From positions 1 to 52,485 of the forward strand of contig UQVA01000013.1 of NCBI GenBank assembly GCA_900544405.1: a stretch of DNA of 52,485 bases, read 5' to 3'. Made by a program: the position numbers and the translations under genes. The stretch is from an uncultured Eubacteriales bacterium. GTDB lineage: Bacteria > Bacillota > Clostridia > Oscillospirales > Oscillospiraceae. The number at the start of each line of letters is the position of its first letter. Position 1 is the first letter of the stretch. Of the stretch, positions 8,127 to 16,488 are shown one piece after another. The notes beneath the pieces are model-generated. The model saw nothing but the letters and a program-made list of their open reading frames with translations, was not told where the DNA came from and did not search any database.

Positions 8127-8565
8127 GGCCGTCCCCTCCTTCTATGGTGATCTTCCGGCTGTCGTCGCCGGTTTTCTCTATTGTTATCCAAATGGCCCCG
8201 TCCAGGGCGTCCGCCACGTTTTCGCTCCACTCCACGGCGCACACGCCGCCCCGCTCCAGATAGTCCTCCCAGCCGATATCAAAGAGGTCCTCGGAGGATC
8301 GGAGCCGGTACATATCAAAGTGGAACAGGGGCAGCCGCCCGGAGGTATATTCGTTGACGATGGTGTAGGTGGGGCTTGTGACCCGTTCCGTGCAGCCCAG
8401 GCCCCGGCCCAGCCCACGGGTAAAGGCGGTCTTGCCTGCCCCCAGGTCCCCCCGGAAGGCCAGTACCGTACCGGGGCGCAGGGTCTTGGCCAGTGCCTCT
8501 CCCACCGCTTCCGTCTCGGCAGGGGAATGGGTAATGTATTCCAAAGTATTTTCCTTCTTTCTCAC
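8107..8565 (-). CDS. tsaE: tRNA threonylcarbamoyladenosine synthesis ATPase TsaE
   Basis: TsaE is the small ATPase of the t6A complex. The 152 residues contain a Walker A loop GDLGAGKTAF (about 39-48), SPTYTIVNEY (about 64-73) and the Walker B-like FHFDMYRL (about 81-88), followed by the EWSE motif. The start appears to be GTG at 8565, giving a GTGA overlap with the prfA stop; the family N-terminus begins within the next 10 residues, so a slightly later start cannot be excluded. Confidence 0.95.
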   Translation of the reverse strand: MRKKENTLEYITHSPAETEAVGEALAKTLRPGTVLAFRGDLGAGKTAFTRGLGRGLGCTERVTSPTYTIVNEYTSGRLPLFHFDMYRLRSSEDLFDIGWEDYLERGGVCAVEWSENVADALDGAIWITIEKTGDDSRKITIEGGDGHAAPVL

Positions 8566-9623
8566 GCCTGGGCCTGCTTCAATTTTTCCGCCTGCTCGGC
8601 AGTGGCCAGGGCATCGATGATCTCGTCCAGGTCGCCGTCCATGACGGCATCGATTTTATAGAGCGTCAGGCCGATCCGGTGGTCCGTCACCCGGCCTTGG
8701 GGGAAATTATAGGTTCGGATGCGCTCGTTGCGCATTCCCGTGCCCACCTGACTCCGGCGCATTCCCGTCACGGCGGAATCCAGCTTTTCCTGCTCGATCT
8801 CATAGAGCTTGGAGGCCAGCATCCGCATACATTTTTCCCGGTTCTGGACCTGGGACCGCTCCTCCTGACAGGAAACCACGATGCCGGAGGGCTTATGAAT
8901 GAGCCGCACGGCAGAGGATGTCTTGTTGATGTGCTGGCCGCCGGCGCCAGAGGACCGGAACACCTGCATTTCGATGTCCTCCGGGCGGATGGTCACGTCC
9001 ACTTCCTCCATTTCCGGCAGCACGGCCACGGTGGCCGTGGACGTGTGGACCCGGCCCCCGGATTCCGTCTCCGGCACCCGCTGGACCCGGTGAACGCCGG
9101 ATTCGTATTTCAGCCGGGAATAGGCCCCGGCCCCGGAGATCACGAAATCTGCCTCCTTCACGCCGCCAAGCTCCGTTTCGTTGTAGTTCATCAGCTCGAT
9201 TTTCCAGCCCCGGGCGGCGGCGTACATGGAGTACATCCGGAACAGGCTGTGGGCGAACAGCGCGCTTTCCTCGCCGCCTACGCCCCCACGAATTTCCATG
9301 ATGACATTCTTGCCGTCATTGGGGTCCTTGGGCAGCAGAAGCACCTGCAATTCCCGGTATAGGTTTTCCTTGTCGGTCTTGGCCTTCTGGAAGGTCTCCT
9401 GGCACAGCTCCCGCATTTCCGGGTCCGCCATCAGGTCCTGGGCTTCCTCCATGTCCCGGGAAGCCCGGTTGTAAGCCCGGAACGTCTCCACGATAGGCTC
9501 CAACTCGTTTTTCTCCCGCAGAAATGCGGCGGCCCGCTTGGGGTCGGCGTAAAAATCCGGCTGCTCCGAGCGGAAGCAGAGTTCTTCATAGCGATTCTCC
9601 ACGGCCTGCAATTTTTCCAGCAT
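8562..9623 (-). CDS. prfA: Peptide chain release factor 1
   Basis: RF1 reads UAA and UAG and triggers peptide release. The 353-residue protein has the catalytic GGQ in SSGAGGQHINKTSSAVR (about residues 222-238) and the RF1-type VQRVPETESGGRVHTS stretch before it. N-terminal helices form domain 1. GGAGGAA precedes ATG 9623. It is the first gene of the prfA-tsaE-tsaB-upp group. In many Clostridia prfA is preceded by prmC, which is not here. Confidence 0.97.
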   Translation of the reverse strand: MLEKLQAVENRYEELCFRSEQPDFYADPKRAAAFLREKNELEPIVETFRAYNRASRDMEEAQDLMADPEMRELCQETFQKAKTDKENLYRELQVLLLPKDPNDGKNVIMEIRGGVGGEESALFAHSLFRMYSMYAAARGWKIELMNYNETELGGVKEADFVISGAGAYSRLKYESGVHRVQRVPETESGGRVHTSTATVAVLPEMEEVDVTIRPEDIEMQVFRSSGAGGQHINKTSSAVRLIHKPSGIVVSCQEERSQVQNREKCMRMLASKLYEIEQEKLDSAVTGMRRSQVGTGMRNERIRTYNFPQGRVTDHRIGLTLYKIDAVMDGDLDEIIDALATAEQAEKLKQAQA

Positions 9624-9652
9624 GACTTCCTCCGAAAATTCCTGTTTCCCGT

Positions 9653-9681
9653 ATTGTAGCAGGATTTTTGCGAAAAGTAAA
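9653..9681 (-). promoter_or_regulatory. Promoter of prfA-tsaE-tsaB-upp
   Basis: On the minus strand TTTACT (9676-9681) and TACAAT (9653-9658) are 17 bases apart, with an extended -10 TGC directly before TACAAT. The predicted start is about 25 bases before prfA. Confidence 0.65.
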
Positions 9682-9933
9682 GGCGCAGCTTGTGCGGCGG
9701 GGAACTTTTCCGCAACTTCATACTATCTTAATAACTTACCACTTTCTTTCTTCACATTTTCCCGGTATGATAAAGGAGCAAAGCAGAGATGCGGAGCAAA
9801 ACTTCAATTGTTTCTTCTTTTTCATTTTTTCCTCTCCTCTTATTTCTTTCATACGGAAGCCGCAGGTGGTTCCTGCGGCTTTTGTATTTCCGCGCAGCGT
9901 GGCAGGGGGAGTGTACTAGGTTAGAAGTAGGGG
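9682..9933. other. Gene-free AT-rich interval with possible short transcript
   Basis: No credible gene is present. On the plus strand TATGAT (9766-9771) stands with a weak -35, an AAGGAGC box follows at 9773-9779, and a hairpin ends the stretch (next entry). A short frame from ATG 9788 runs through the hairpin into repeat DNA and has no convincing coding character. A small RNA of about 100 bases is possible but unproven. Confidence 0.35.
9857..9884 (+). terminator. Hairpin with short T tail
   Basis: AAGCCGCAGG (9857-9866) pairs perfectly with CCTGCGGCTT (9872-9881) over a 5-base loop, followed by TTTGTATTT on the plus strand. It looks like an intrinsic terminator, yet no plus-strand gene precedes it. 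Confidence 0.5.
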
Positions 9934-10163
9934 GTCGGTTTCTCTGAGCAAAGGCTTCCCCTGGAGGGGAAGCTGTCGCAACTTTCGTTGCGACTGATGA
10001 GGTCGAAGCTACCAACCATCGCCATAGGCCGGTACGATGCTGTAACCTTCGACCTCATCCGGTCCGGCTTGAGCCGGACCACCGTAGTAGAGGTATGACT
10101 GCCACCGGCAGTCATATAGATTTTGGTTTCGCTGCGCGGAGCACCACCCTCCAGGGGAAGGCT
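9934..10163 (-). repeat. Cloverleaf palindromic repeat, copy 1
   Basis: A complete copy of the intergenic repeat family. Closing stem: CTTCCCCTGGAGGG (9955-9968) with its exact complement at 10147-10160. Side hairpin: TCGCAAC / GTTGCGA with loop TTTC (9976-9993). Central stem: GATGAGGTCGAAG (9996-10008) with its complement at 10047-10059 over a 38-base loop. Second hairpin: 8-bp stem with loop TTGA (10061-10080). A further arm, ATGACTGCC / GGCAGTCAT (10095-10115), is shared with the copy at 41 kb. The leading flank GTCGGTTTCTCTGAG also recurs at other copies. Orientation is assigned from the loops: GAAA-type loop as the second hairpin when read on the minus strand. Confidence 0.8.
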
Positions 10164-10203
10164 ACCGCCCCGGGGCAGGAGTTCCCCCGGGGCGGTTTCT
10201 TTG
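10164..10203 (+). terminator. Strong GC hairpin before the DUF2207-like gene end
   Basis: ACCGCCCCGGGG (10164-10175) pairs with CCCCGGGGCGGT (10185-10196), followed by TTCTTT on the plus strand. It sits between copy 1 of the repeat and the 3' end of the minus-strand gene. Polarity by T tail is plus; it may still protect or end the minus-strand message. Confidence 0.5.
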
Positions 10204-10215
10204 CTGCATGCTTAT

Positions 10216-11967
10216 TTATCTTCTTTTTTGCTTGCCTTTGGGCTTTCTTCTTGGTTCCGCAGGGGCCGTCAGGGCATTCAACGCCGCACGGAGGCGGCCG
10301 CTTTTCAGGCTCTCTTTCCGGCGGTCCATATCCTCCGCCGTCTCGCTGATCCACCGGCCCCACTCCCCGGCGGTCATGTGGCCGTCCATACCCGTGGTCA
10401 GATACGGGCATCCCGGCAGACGCATGGCCCCGAACTGCCGGGCAAAGGCCCGGTCCACCCCCAGGGCAATGGCGTAGGGGTACAGGTCAAAGAAGAAATT
10501 GGGGTTCCGGCGGCTGAGCCGCTGCAATTCCCCACGGTTGATGGTTTTCAGATACTTCCGCAGACCCAGGGCCTGGGCAGCAGCCTGTTTGCCCGATTGG
10601 GTCCGCCGTCCGCCGAAGGCCCCTCCGGCCCCCAGCAGCAATTCACCCAAAACCAGCAGCACCGCCGTACCGGTCTGCCCGGCGATCAGTCCCAAAATCA
10701 GGATGGCTGCGCAATAACCCAAAGTTTCCAGCGCCAGGCGCCGGTTGGGCCGCAGCAGCAGAATGCCCGCCTCCTGGATTTTTCCTGCGGAATACATTCC
10801 GAGAATTCCGAACAAAACGCCCATCAGAATGGCGGGAATTCCGTTTTTCACCAGGCTGCATCCAATCAGAACGCCCCCGGCCAGGCCCATCAGCCTTCCC
10901 AGGAATTGCAGTACGTCCTTCCGGCCGGAGCGCCGGTCCACCCAGCCCCGGTAATGCCCCATCCGGGACACCTGGTCCGCCAGCATGGCATAGCTTTTCC
11001 CCGTGGCGTTGACCATGGGGCGGTCTGCAAACAGCCGCCGGAAGCATTTCTGCTCGAAGCTGCTGCGCTCGTTGCCCATGCCCATGCGCTTGTGGAGGGT
11101 CACTCGCCCGTCCTCCTCCAGATAGATGAGGATGTAGCCCAGCTGGGCCCAGGACAGGACCATCAGCGTCAGGTCCGCCCCCCGGCAGGTCAGGGCCGTG
11201 GGCAGCTCCCCGGCGGTGATGCCCTCCGGCGGGTCCGCCGTCCGCTCCGGGAAGAGAAGCGGGAAGCGCAGGAAGAAAATGTAATAGAGAAGCGCCAGCC
11301 CGGCGCAGATCATCAGCATGGGGGAGAAAATTTTCTCCGGATGGACCGCCGTGGGGTCCACCTCCGGGAACAGTTCCGTGGGGGCCTCCACGGTCATGGT
11401 CAGGGTCTCCCGGTCCCGCAATGTCCCGGTAATGGTGGCCGTCACGGAGCCAACGGCGCTGGAAATTTTCAGGCTGCCGTCAATGCCCGTCTGGTAATAG
11501 CCGCTGGAAAACACCGGCTTGGCGGTAAAGGCCGAGGGCAGGCTCACCCGGAAGGTGCCGCTCTGAATGGGCAGGTTGAAGCCGGAGAGCAGGGGCAGGG
11601 TCAGCTGGGCCTTGCCGTCGGACCGGTAGGCCACCTGAGAGGGAAGCGTGTAGCCGATCGTCGCTGAAAAGTCCCCGGAATCCCCGGTGAGGCCCGCCAG
11701 GCTCACCAGCTGGGTATCCCCGGAGCGGCTGGTTTTCACGCCATTGCCGTTCAATGTCACGTTTTTCGCCCCGGCGGGTATCGGGAAGGTCAGGTCGCTG
11801 TCCGGCAGGTCCAGATGGGCCGTCAGCAGCACCGTGACGGTGACGCTTCCGTCGGTGGAGACGGCGGCGGTCACATCCAGGCCGGTGGCCGCAGAGTCCG
11901 CCCGGACCGGCAAGGCCAGGGCCAGCACCAATATGGCGAGCAGCAAAATGGGGGTCAGCTTTCGCAT
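10216..11967 (-). CDS. DUF2207-like membrane protein
   Basis: A 583-residue envelope protein of unknown function. It has a signal peptide (residues 1-23, cut near VRADS), an extracytoplasmic beta-rich domain (about 24-215), a first membrane segment (about 216-240), and two further hydrophobic blocks (about 355-395 and 408-450). The cytoplasmic C-terminal part includes FFFDLYPYAIALGVDRAFAR (about 487-506), very like the LPYAIALGV motif of the DUF2207 family. The tail is Lys/Arg-rich. AAAGGAGA precedes ATG 11967. It is divergent from the CapA-like gene with only about 160 bases between, so both may be controlled together. The family link is by motif recall; the function is unknown. Confidence 0.8.
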   Translation of the reverse strand: MRKLTPILLLAILVLALALPVRADSAATGLDVTAAVSTDGSVTVTVLLTAHLDLPDSDLTFPIPAGAKNVTLNGNGVKTSRSGDTQLVSLAGLTGDSGDFSATIGYTLPSQVAYRSDGKAQLTLPLLSGFNLPIQSGTFRVSLPSAFTAKPVFSSGYYQTGIDGSLKISSAVGSVTATITGTLRDRETLTMTVEAPTELFPEVDPTAVHPEKIFSPMLMICAGLALLYYIFFLRFPLLFPERTADPPEGITAGELPTALTCRGADLTLMVLSWAQLGYILIYLEEDGRVTLHKRMGMGNERSSFEQKCFRRLFADRPMVNATGKSYAMLADQVSRMGHYRGWVDRRSGRKDVLQFLGRLMGLAGGVLIGCSLVKNGIPAILMGVLFGILGMYSAGKIQEAGILLLRPNRRLALETLGYCAAILILGLIAGQTGTAVLLVLGELLLGAGGAFGGRRTQSGKQAAAQALGLRKYLKTINRGELQRLSRRNPNFFFDLYPYAIALGVDRAFARQFGAMRLPGCPYLTTGMDGHMTAGEWGRWISETAEDMDRRKESLKSGRLRAALNALTAPAEPRRKPKGKQKRR

Positions 11968-11997
11968 CCGTCCGTCTCCTTTCCGGAATTTGCGCTT

Positions 11998-12026
11998 ATT
12001 TTACCATAATCCGCCGGAAAAAGCAA
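11998..12026 (-). promoter_or_regulatory. Promoter of the DUF2207-like gene
   Basis: On the minus strand TTGCTT (12021-12026) and TAAAAT (11998-12003) are 17 bases apart, about 30 bases before the start codon. Confidence 0.6.
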
Positions 12027-12057
12027 CCGCCGCCGGGGGCGAAGTGGGAATTCAGGG

Positions 12058-12086
12058 TTGAGAAACCGGAAAAAATCGTGTATAAT
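12058..12086 (+). promoter_or_regulatory. Promoter of the CapA-like gene
   Basis: TTGAGA (12058-12063) and a perfect TATAAT (12081-12086) with a 17-base spacer, 40 bases before the start. The -35 boxes of the two divergent promoters lie only about 30 bases apart. Confidence 0.8.
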
Positions 12087-12126
12087 AGGGACTTACCATA
12101 GAAATGCGATCGAAGGAGGTGGGCTC

Positions 12127-13449
12127 ATGCCCGAAAACCGAGATGCCAACCAACGCAGAGCCCGCCGGGAGCAGCTGCAACGGCAGCGGGCGGCGGAGGT
12201 CAGGAAGCTGCGCCTTCGGCTGCTGGCTGCGGTGCTGGTGCTGCTGGCCAGTGCCGCCGTCATCATTGCCGTGTCCCGGAAGGGCGGCGCCGCGCCAGAG
12301 AATGGCGAAAGCGGTCCTGCCACAAATATATCAGCAGAAGCCCCAACGGAGGCTTCCACGGAATCCGCCACCGCCCCGGTCCGGGTGGACCAGCAGCAGG
12401 ATGTTCTCCCCGACGAGCCTACCACTGTCATTCACATTGCCGCCGGAGGCGATCTGGTGGTCTGCGACGAGACGGTGAACGCCGTGGGCGACAGCGGCGA
12501 TTATACCACGACTTTCCAGGACGTGATGCCCATTCTGGCCACGGCGGACCTGGCCTGCCTGAATTTTGAGGGCATTCTGGCCGGTCAGCCCTACGGCACC
12601 GCCAGCGTCTCCGCCCCGGAGGCCATGCTGACAGCGCTGAAGAATGCCGGTGTGGATGTTCTCCAAATGGCCAACTCCAAGAGCATCGCCGGAGGCATCA
12701 GCGGCCTGTCCGCCTCTTTGCAGGCGGTCCGGCGGGCGGGCCTCACCGGTGTGGGGGCCTACGCCACCAATGCCGACGCCCGGAAGGGCAAGGGCTACGT
12801 CATCCGGGAAGTCAACGGCCTGCGGGTAGCGCTGGTGGCCTTTACCAAGGGCATGGACAACATGACCCTGCCCGACGGCAGCGACAAATGCGTGAATCTC
12901 CTCTACACGGACTACGACGAGGACTACCAGACCGTCAACACCGCCGGAATCACGCAGGTTCTGAAGGCCGTGGCCAGCGAACAGCCGGACGTGACCATTG
13001 CCCTGCTCCACTGGGGCAGCGAATACAACGATCTCATCTCCTCCACGCAGACGACGATTCGGGACCTGATGTTCAACAACGGCGTGGATGCCATTCTGGG
13101 GAGCCATCCCCATTACGTCCAGCAGGTGGAGTTCAACGAGGACACCGGCAAGCTGGTGTGCTACTCCCTGGGGGACTTTTTCAGCGCCGGGGACCGGGCC
13201 GGTACGGAGTATTCCGTGCTGCTGGACCTGGAAATTACAAGGGACAACGCCACCGGGGAGACGAAGATCACTTCCTACACGGCCACCCCCATCGCCACGG
13301 TGGGGTCCGGTGCGGACCATCGGGTGGTCCGGCTGGAAACGGCCATGACCGCTTATGAGTTGGGCGCCCTGAACGCCGTCACGGAAGCTGAATACGCCGC
13401 CCTGCAAAACGGCCTGGACCGGGCCACTGCAAGACTCAAGGGAGAATAA
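12127..13449 (+). CDS. CapA-like (PGA_cap) metallophosphatase-fold protein
   Basis: A 440-residue membrane-anchored protein. After a basic N-terminus rich in Arg/Gln (residues 1-28) a single membrane helix follows (about 30-48), then a Ser/Thr/Glu-rich linker, then the PGA_cap domain. AAGGDLVVCDE (about 105-115) is the first metal motif, LNFEGIL the second, LLHWGSEY the third (about 295-302) and GSHPHYVQQVEF the fourth (about 325-336). CapA proteins take part in poly-gamma-glutamate or other surface polymer work, though many homologues have no known substrate; no capB or capC gene is nearby. AAGGAGG precedes ATG 12127; a frame extension upstream covers the promoter and was rejected. Confidence 0.88.
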   Translation: MPENRDANQRRARREQLQRQRAAEVRKLRLRLLAAVLVLLASAAVIIAVSRKGGAAPENGESGPATNISAEAPTEASTESATAPVRVDQQQDVLPDEPTTVIHIAAGGDLVVCDETVNAVGDSGDYTTTFQDVMPILATADLACLNFEGILAGQPYGTASVSAPEAMLTALKNAGVDVLQMANSKSIAGGISGLSASLQAVRRAGLTGVGAYATNADARKGKGYVIREVNGLRVALVAFTKGMDNMTLPDGSDKCVNLLYTDYDEDYQTVNTAGITQVLKAVASEQPDVTIALLHWGSEYNDLISSTQTTIRDLMFNNGVDAILGSHPHYVQQVEFNEDTGKLVCYSLGDFFSAGDRAGTEYSVLLDLEITRDNATGETKITSYTATPIATVGSGADHRVVRLETAMTAYELGALNAVTEAEYAALQNGLDRATARLKGE

Positions 13450-13471
13450 AAGCGTTCCCCCGGCAGGGCTT

Positions 13472-13723
13472 TGTAGGGGCGGCGGCATGCCCCGCCCGCT
13501 AAGTTGGAATATTTGAGCAGTAAAAATCGGCGCAAGGGCCGACGGGACAGAGTCAATGGCTCCCCTGTGTAGGGGGAGCTGTCACACCGTCAGGTGTGAC
13601 TGAGGGGGTGTACGCTATCGACACGGTAAAGGCCATCGTTCGATAGTCTCCTACAAAGTCCAACCGTACACCCCCTCCGTCTGCCCGAAAGGGCAGCCAC
13701 CTCCCCCTACACAGGGGAGGCAG
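13472..13723 (+). repeat. Cloverleaf palindromic repeat, copy 2, with A and B flank modules
   Basis: Read left to right: a GC-rich A module (13472-13499), a B module of about 55 bases ending GACGGGACAGAG (about 13500-13552), then a full cloverleaf. Closing stem: CTCCCCTGTGTAGGGGGAG (13560-13578), perfectly complementary to 13701-13719. First hairpin GTCACACC / GGTGTGAC with loop GTCA (13581-13600). Central stem GAGGGGGTGTACG (13602-13614) paired with 13665-13677. Second hairpin CTGCCC / GGGCAG with loop GAAA (13681-13696). The loop of the central stem contains its own CTATCG / CGATAG pair. No gene is present between 13450 and 13781. Confidence 0.85.
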
Positions 13724-13744
13724 CGCCACGCCGGAAGATTTGCG

Positions 13745-13778
13745 AAAAAAGAGGAAGCCTCGGGGCTTCCTCTTTTTC
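13745..13778 (-). terminator. Intrinsic terminator of the pyrimidine operon
   Basis: GAGGAAGCC (13751-13759) pairs with GGCTTCCTC (13764-13772), flanked by A runs on the left and T runs on the right, so it works on the minus strand directly after pyrI. Confidence 0.92.
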
Positions 13779-13781
13779 TTC

Positions 13782-14210
13782 TTATATCCCGCTGTCGTGG
13801 GCGGCGGATTCGCAATACCAGCACCGGTAGACCCGGTTTTCCCGGTCCGTGAGCCGGAACACCTGCTCCAGCTCCTGCTCCACCGAGGTGATGCACCGGG
13901 GATTCCGGCAGCGGATGACCCCCCGGACCTCCGTGGGCAGCTCCAGGCAGCGCTTTTCCGCCCGGACCCCATTGCGGATAATGTTCACGGTGATGCCCGG
14001 AGCCAGATACCCCAGCACCGTGAAGTCCAGGTCCACGTCTGCGTCGATTTTCAGGATGTCCTTTTTGCCCATTTTCTCGCTCTGGGCGTTGCGGATGATG
14101 GCCACCTGGCAGTCCAATTTATCCAGTTCCAGTGCCTTGTAAATCTCCATGCTGCGCCCGGCGGGGATGTGGTCCAGCACGATGCCGTTCTTCACTGCGT
14201 CGATGTTCAT
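13782..14210 (-). CDS. pyrI: Aspartate carbamoyltransferase regulatory chain
   Basis: PyrI binds nucleotides (CTP, UTP, ATP) and transmits feedback control to PyrB. The 142 residues comprise the nucleotide-binding domain (about 1-95, with GIVLDHIPAG at 9-18) and the zinc domain, whose four cysteines are in CRNPRC (about 106-111) and CWYC (about 130-133). Its ATGA overlap with pyrB (4 bases) fits the fixed subunit ratio. Presence of PyrI means that flux is probably controlled allosterically at the first committed step. Confidence 0.96.
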   Translation of the reverse strand: MNIDAVKNGIVLDHIPAGRSMEIYKALELDKLDCQVAIIRNAQSEKMGKKDILKIDADVDLDFTVLGYLAPGITVNIIRNGVRAEKRCLELPTEVRGVIRCRNPRCITSVEQELEQVFRLTDRENRVYRCWYCESAAHDSGI

Positions 14211-15127
14211 GCTTCCGCCTCCTTCAAGAGCTTCAGAATCAGGGCCATCCGGATGAATTTGCCGTTTCGCACCTGCTTGAAGTAGCAGGCCCGGGGGTCC
14301 TCGTCGATTTTTACGGAAATTTCGTTGACACGGGGCAGCGGATGGAGAATTTTCAGCTCCTTTTTCGCCGTTTCCAGCTTGTCGGGGGTGAGAATGTAGC
14401 TGTCCCGAAGCCGCAGGTAGTCGTCCTCGTTGAAAAACCGCTCCTTCTGGACTCTCGTCATGTACAGCACGTCCAGTTTTGGCATGACCTCCAGCAGGTC
14501 CGTGGTCTTGTAGGATTCCAGGCCGTTTTTGTCGATAACGTCCCGCTGGATATAGTCCGGCAGTTCCAGTTCCTCCGGGGAGATCAGGACGATCTTGATA
14601 CCCGTATACCGGGACAGGGCCGAAATCAAGGAATGGACCGTCCGGCCGAATTTCAGGTCTCCGCAGAAGCCGATGGTGAAGTTGTTGAGCCGTCCCAGTT
14701 CCCGGGAGATGGTCAGCAGGTCCGTAAGGGTCTGGGTGGGATGGTTATGGCCGCCGTCCCCGGCGTTGATGACCGGGACCTCGCTGTGCATGGAGGCCAC
14801 TCTGGGGGCGCCCTCTTTGGGGTGGCGCATGGCGATGATATCGGCGTAGCAGCTGACCACATGGATGGTGTCCGCCACGCTCTCGCCCTTGCTGGAGGAG
14901 CTGCACTGGGCATCGGAGAAGCCCAGGACCTTGCCGCCCAGGTCCAGCATGGCCGCCTCGAAGCTGAGGCGGGTCCGGGTGGAGGGCTCAAAGAACAGGG
15001 TGGCCAGCTTTTTCCCGGCGCAGGCATCGGCATAGGCCGCCGGGCGGGCGATGATGTCGTTGGCGGTGGCGATCAGTTCGTCAATTTCCGCCACACTCAG
15101 GTCCATAATATCCAGTAAATGCCGCAT
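14207..15127 (-). CDS. pyrB: Aspartate carbamoyltransferase catalytic chain
   Basis: PyrB joins carbamoyl phosphate and aspartate to N-carbamoyl aspartate. The 306-residue protein has the carbamoyl-phosphate motif PSTRTRLSFE (about 50-59), the 80s-loop region SSSKGESV, and HPLPRVNEI (about 265-273) in the aspartate domain. AAGGAGG precedes ATG 15127. It lies between pyrE and pyrI. Confidence 0.97.
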   Translation of the reverse strand: MRHLLDIMDLSVAEIDELIATANDIIARPAAYADACAGKKLATLFFEPSTRTRLSFEAAMLDLGGKVLGFSDAQCSSSSKGESVADTIHVVSCYADIIAMRHPKEGAPRVASMHSEVPVINAGDGGHNHPTQTLTDLLTISRELGRLNNFTIGFCGDLKFGRTVHSLISALSRYTGIKIVLISPEELELPDYIQRDVIDKNGLESYKTTDLLEVMPKLDVLYMTRVQKERFFNEDDYLRLRDSYILTPDKLETAKKELKILHPLPRVNEISVKIDEDPRACYFKQVRNGKFIRMALILKLLKEAEA

Positions 15128-15137
15128 AGGAGCCTCC

Positions 15138-15770
15138 TTAGTTGTGGATCCAGCTTTCGTCGGAGGGGTTATCCCGGAAGGCTTTCAGCCGGGTCACGTC
15201 CTCGGGCTTAATATAGCCGGTCTCGGCGGCGGTCTCCACCACGGCGTCGAAATCCGTCAGGCTGATGTTCTTCACGTTGGCCTCGGCCAAGCGGGTCAGG
15301 CCCTTCTTCATGCCGTAGGTGAAAATGCTCACCACGCCCAGCACGTCGGCTCCCGCTTCCCGGAGGGCGTCCACCACTTCCAGCACGCTGCCGCCGGTGG
15401 AGATCAGGTCCTCCACAACAACCACTTTCTGACCCGGCTCCAACCGGCCCTCGATGCGGTTCTGGCGGCCATGGTCCTTGTTGCCGGAGCGGACGTAGCC
15501 CATGGGCAGGTTCATAAGATGGCCCACAATGGCGGCGTGGGCGATGCCGGCGGTAGACGTACCCATCAGCACCTCCACCTGCGGGTAGTTCTCCCGGATG
15601 GTCTGAGCCAGGCCTTCTTCGATTTCGGTACGGACGGCGGGAGCCGTCAGGGTCAGGCGGTTGTCGCAGTAAATGGGGCTTTTGATGCCGCTGGCCCAGG
15701 TAAAGGGCTCGTCAGGGCGGAGGAACACCGCCTGAATGGACAGCAATGCCTTTGCAATTTCTTTTTTCAT
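15138..15770 (-). CDS. pyrE: Orotate phosphoribosyltransferase
   Basis: PyrE makes OMP from orotate and PRPP. The 210-residue protein contains the PRPP motif VVVVEDLISTGGS (about residues 119-131) and the family opening with PFTWASGIKSPIYCDNR (about 29-45). I use ATG 15770, which has AAGGAGA 10 bases upstream, rather than the upstream in-frame start at 15800, which would overlap the pyrF end. Confidence 0.96.
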   Translation of the reverse strand: MKKEIAKALLSIQAVFLRPDEPFTWASGIKSPIYCDNRLTLTAPAVRTEIEEGLAQTIRENYPQVEVLMGTSTAGIAHAAIVGHLMNLPMGYVRSGNKDHGRQNRIEGRLEPGQKVVVVEDLISTGGSVLEVVDALREAGADVLGVVSIFTYGMKKGLTRLAEANVKNISLTDFDAVVETAAETGYIKPEDVTRLKAFRDNPSDESWIHN

Positions 15771-15789
15771 AGCTTTTTCTCTCCTTTTC

Positions 15790-16488
15790 TCAGCCCACAA
15801 ATTCTGCCATGGCCCGGCGGTAAGCCGCCACCGGGTCCGCCGCCCGGGTGATGGGACGGCCCATGACGATGTAATCAGAACCCAGCTCCCGTGCCTTGGC
15901 GGGAGTCGTTACCCGGACCTGATCGCCCGCGTCTCCGTCGGCAAAGCGCACGCCGGGGGTCACGGTCAGGAATTCCTTTCCCAGCCGGGCCTTCACGCCG
16001 GGGACCTCCAGAGGGGAGCAGACGATGCCATCCAGGCCGCTTTCCTTGGCCACGGCAGCGTAATGGGCCACCACGTCCTCCATGGGCTTCTCAATGAGCA
16101 GGTCCTTTTCCAACGTCTCCTGAGAAGTGGAGGTCAGTTGGGTCACGGCAATCAGCAGCGGCCGGGTGCCGTCGGGCCGGGTCAGGCCGGTGAGGGCCTC
16201 GGCCATCATACGGCTTCCGCCTGCGGCGTGGAGGTTGGTCATGTCCACATCCAGCCGGGAAAGGCTGGCCATGGCGGAGCGGACGGTGTTGGGAATGTCG
16301 TGGAGCTTCAGGTCCAGGAAAATCTTATGCCCACGGGCCTTGATCTCCCGGACCACGTTGGGTCCCAGGGCATAAAACAGTTCCATGCCGATCTTTACAT
16401 AGGGCTTTTCCTCCCGGAACAGGTCCAGGAAATCAAAAACCTCTTTTTCTCCGGGGAAATCCAGTGCTACAATTACGTCTTTCGCCAT
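15790..16488 (-). CDS. pyrF: Orotidine 5'-phosphate decarboxylase
   Basis: PyrF decarboxylates OMP to UMP. The 232-residue TIM barrel has VALDFPG at the start, the catalytic KIFLDLKLHDIPNTV (about 54-68; the Asp-Lys-Asp network) and the C-terminal phosphate loop SDYIVMGRPIT (about 203-213). Its start overlaps the pyrD stop by one base (TGATG type). Confidence 0.97.
   Translation of the reverse strand: MAKDVIVALDFPGEKEVFDFLDLFREEKPYVKIGMELFYALGPNVVREIKARGHKIFLDLKLHDIPNTVRSAMASLSRLDVDMTNLHAAGGSRMMAEALTGLTRPDGTRPLLIAVTQLTSTSQETLEKDLLIEKPMEDVVAHYAAVAKESGLDGIVCSPLEVPGVKARLGKEFLTVTPGVRFADGDAGDQVRVTTPAKARELGSDYIVMGRPITRAADPVAAYRRAMAEFVG

Noticed and set aside
9788..9933. Small protein from ATG 9788
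   Set aside because: It would run through a hairpin into repeat DNA and shows no coding bias or family likeness.
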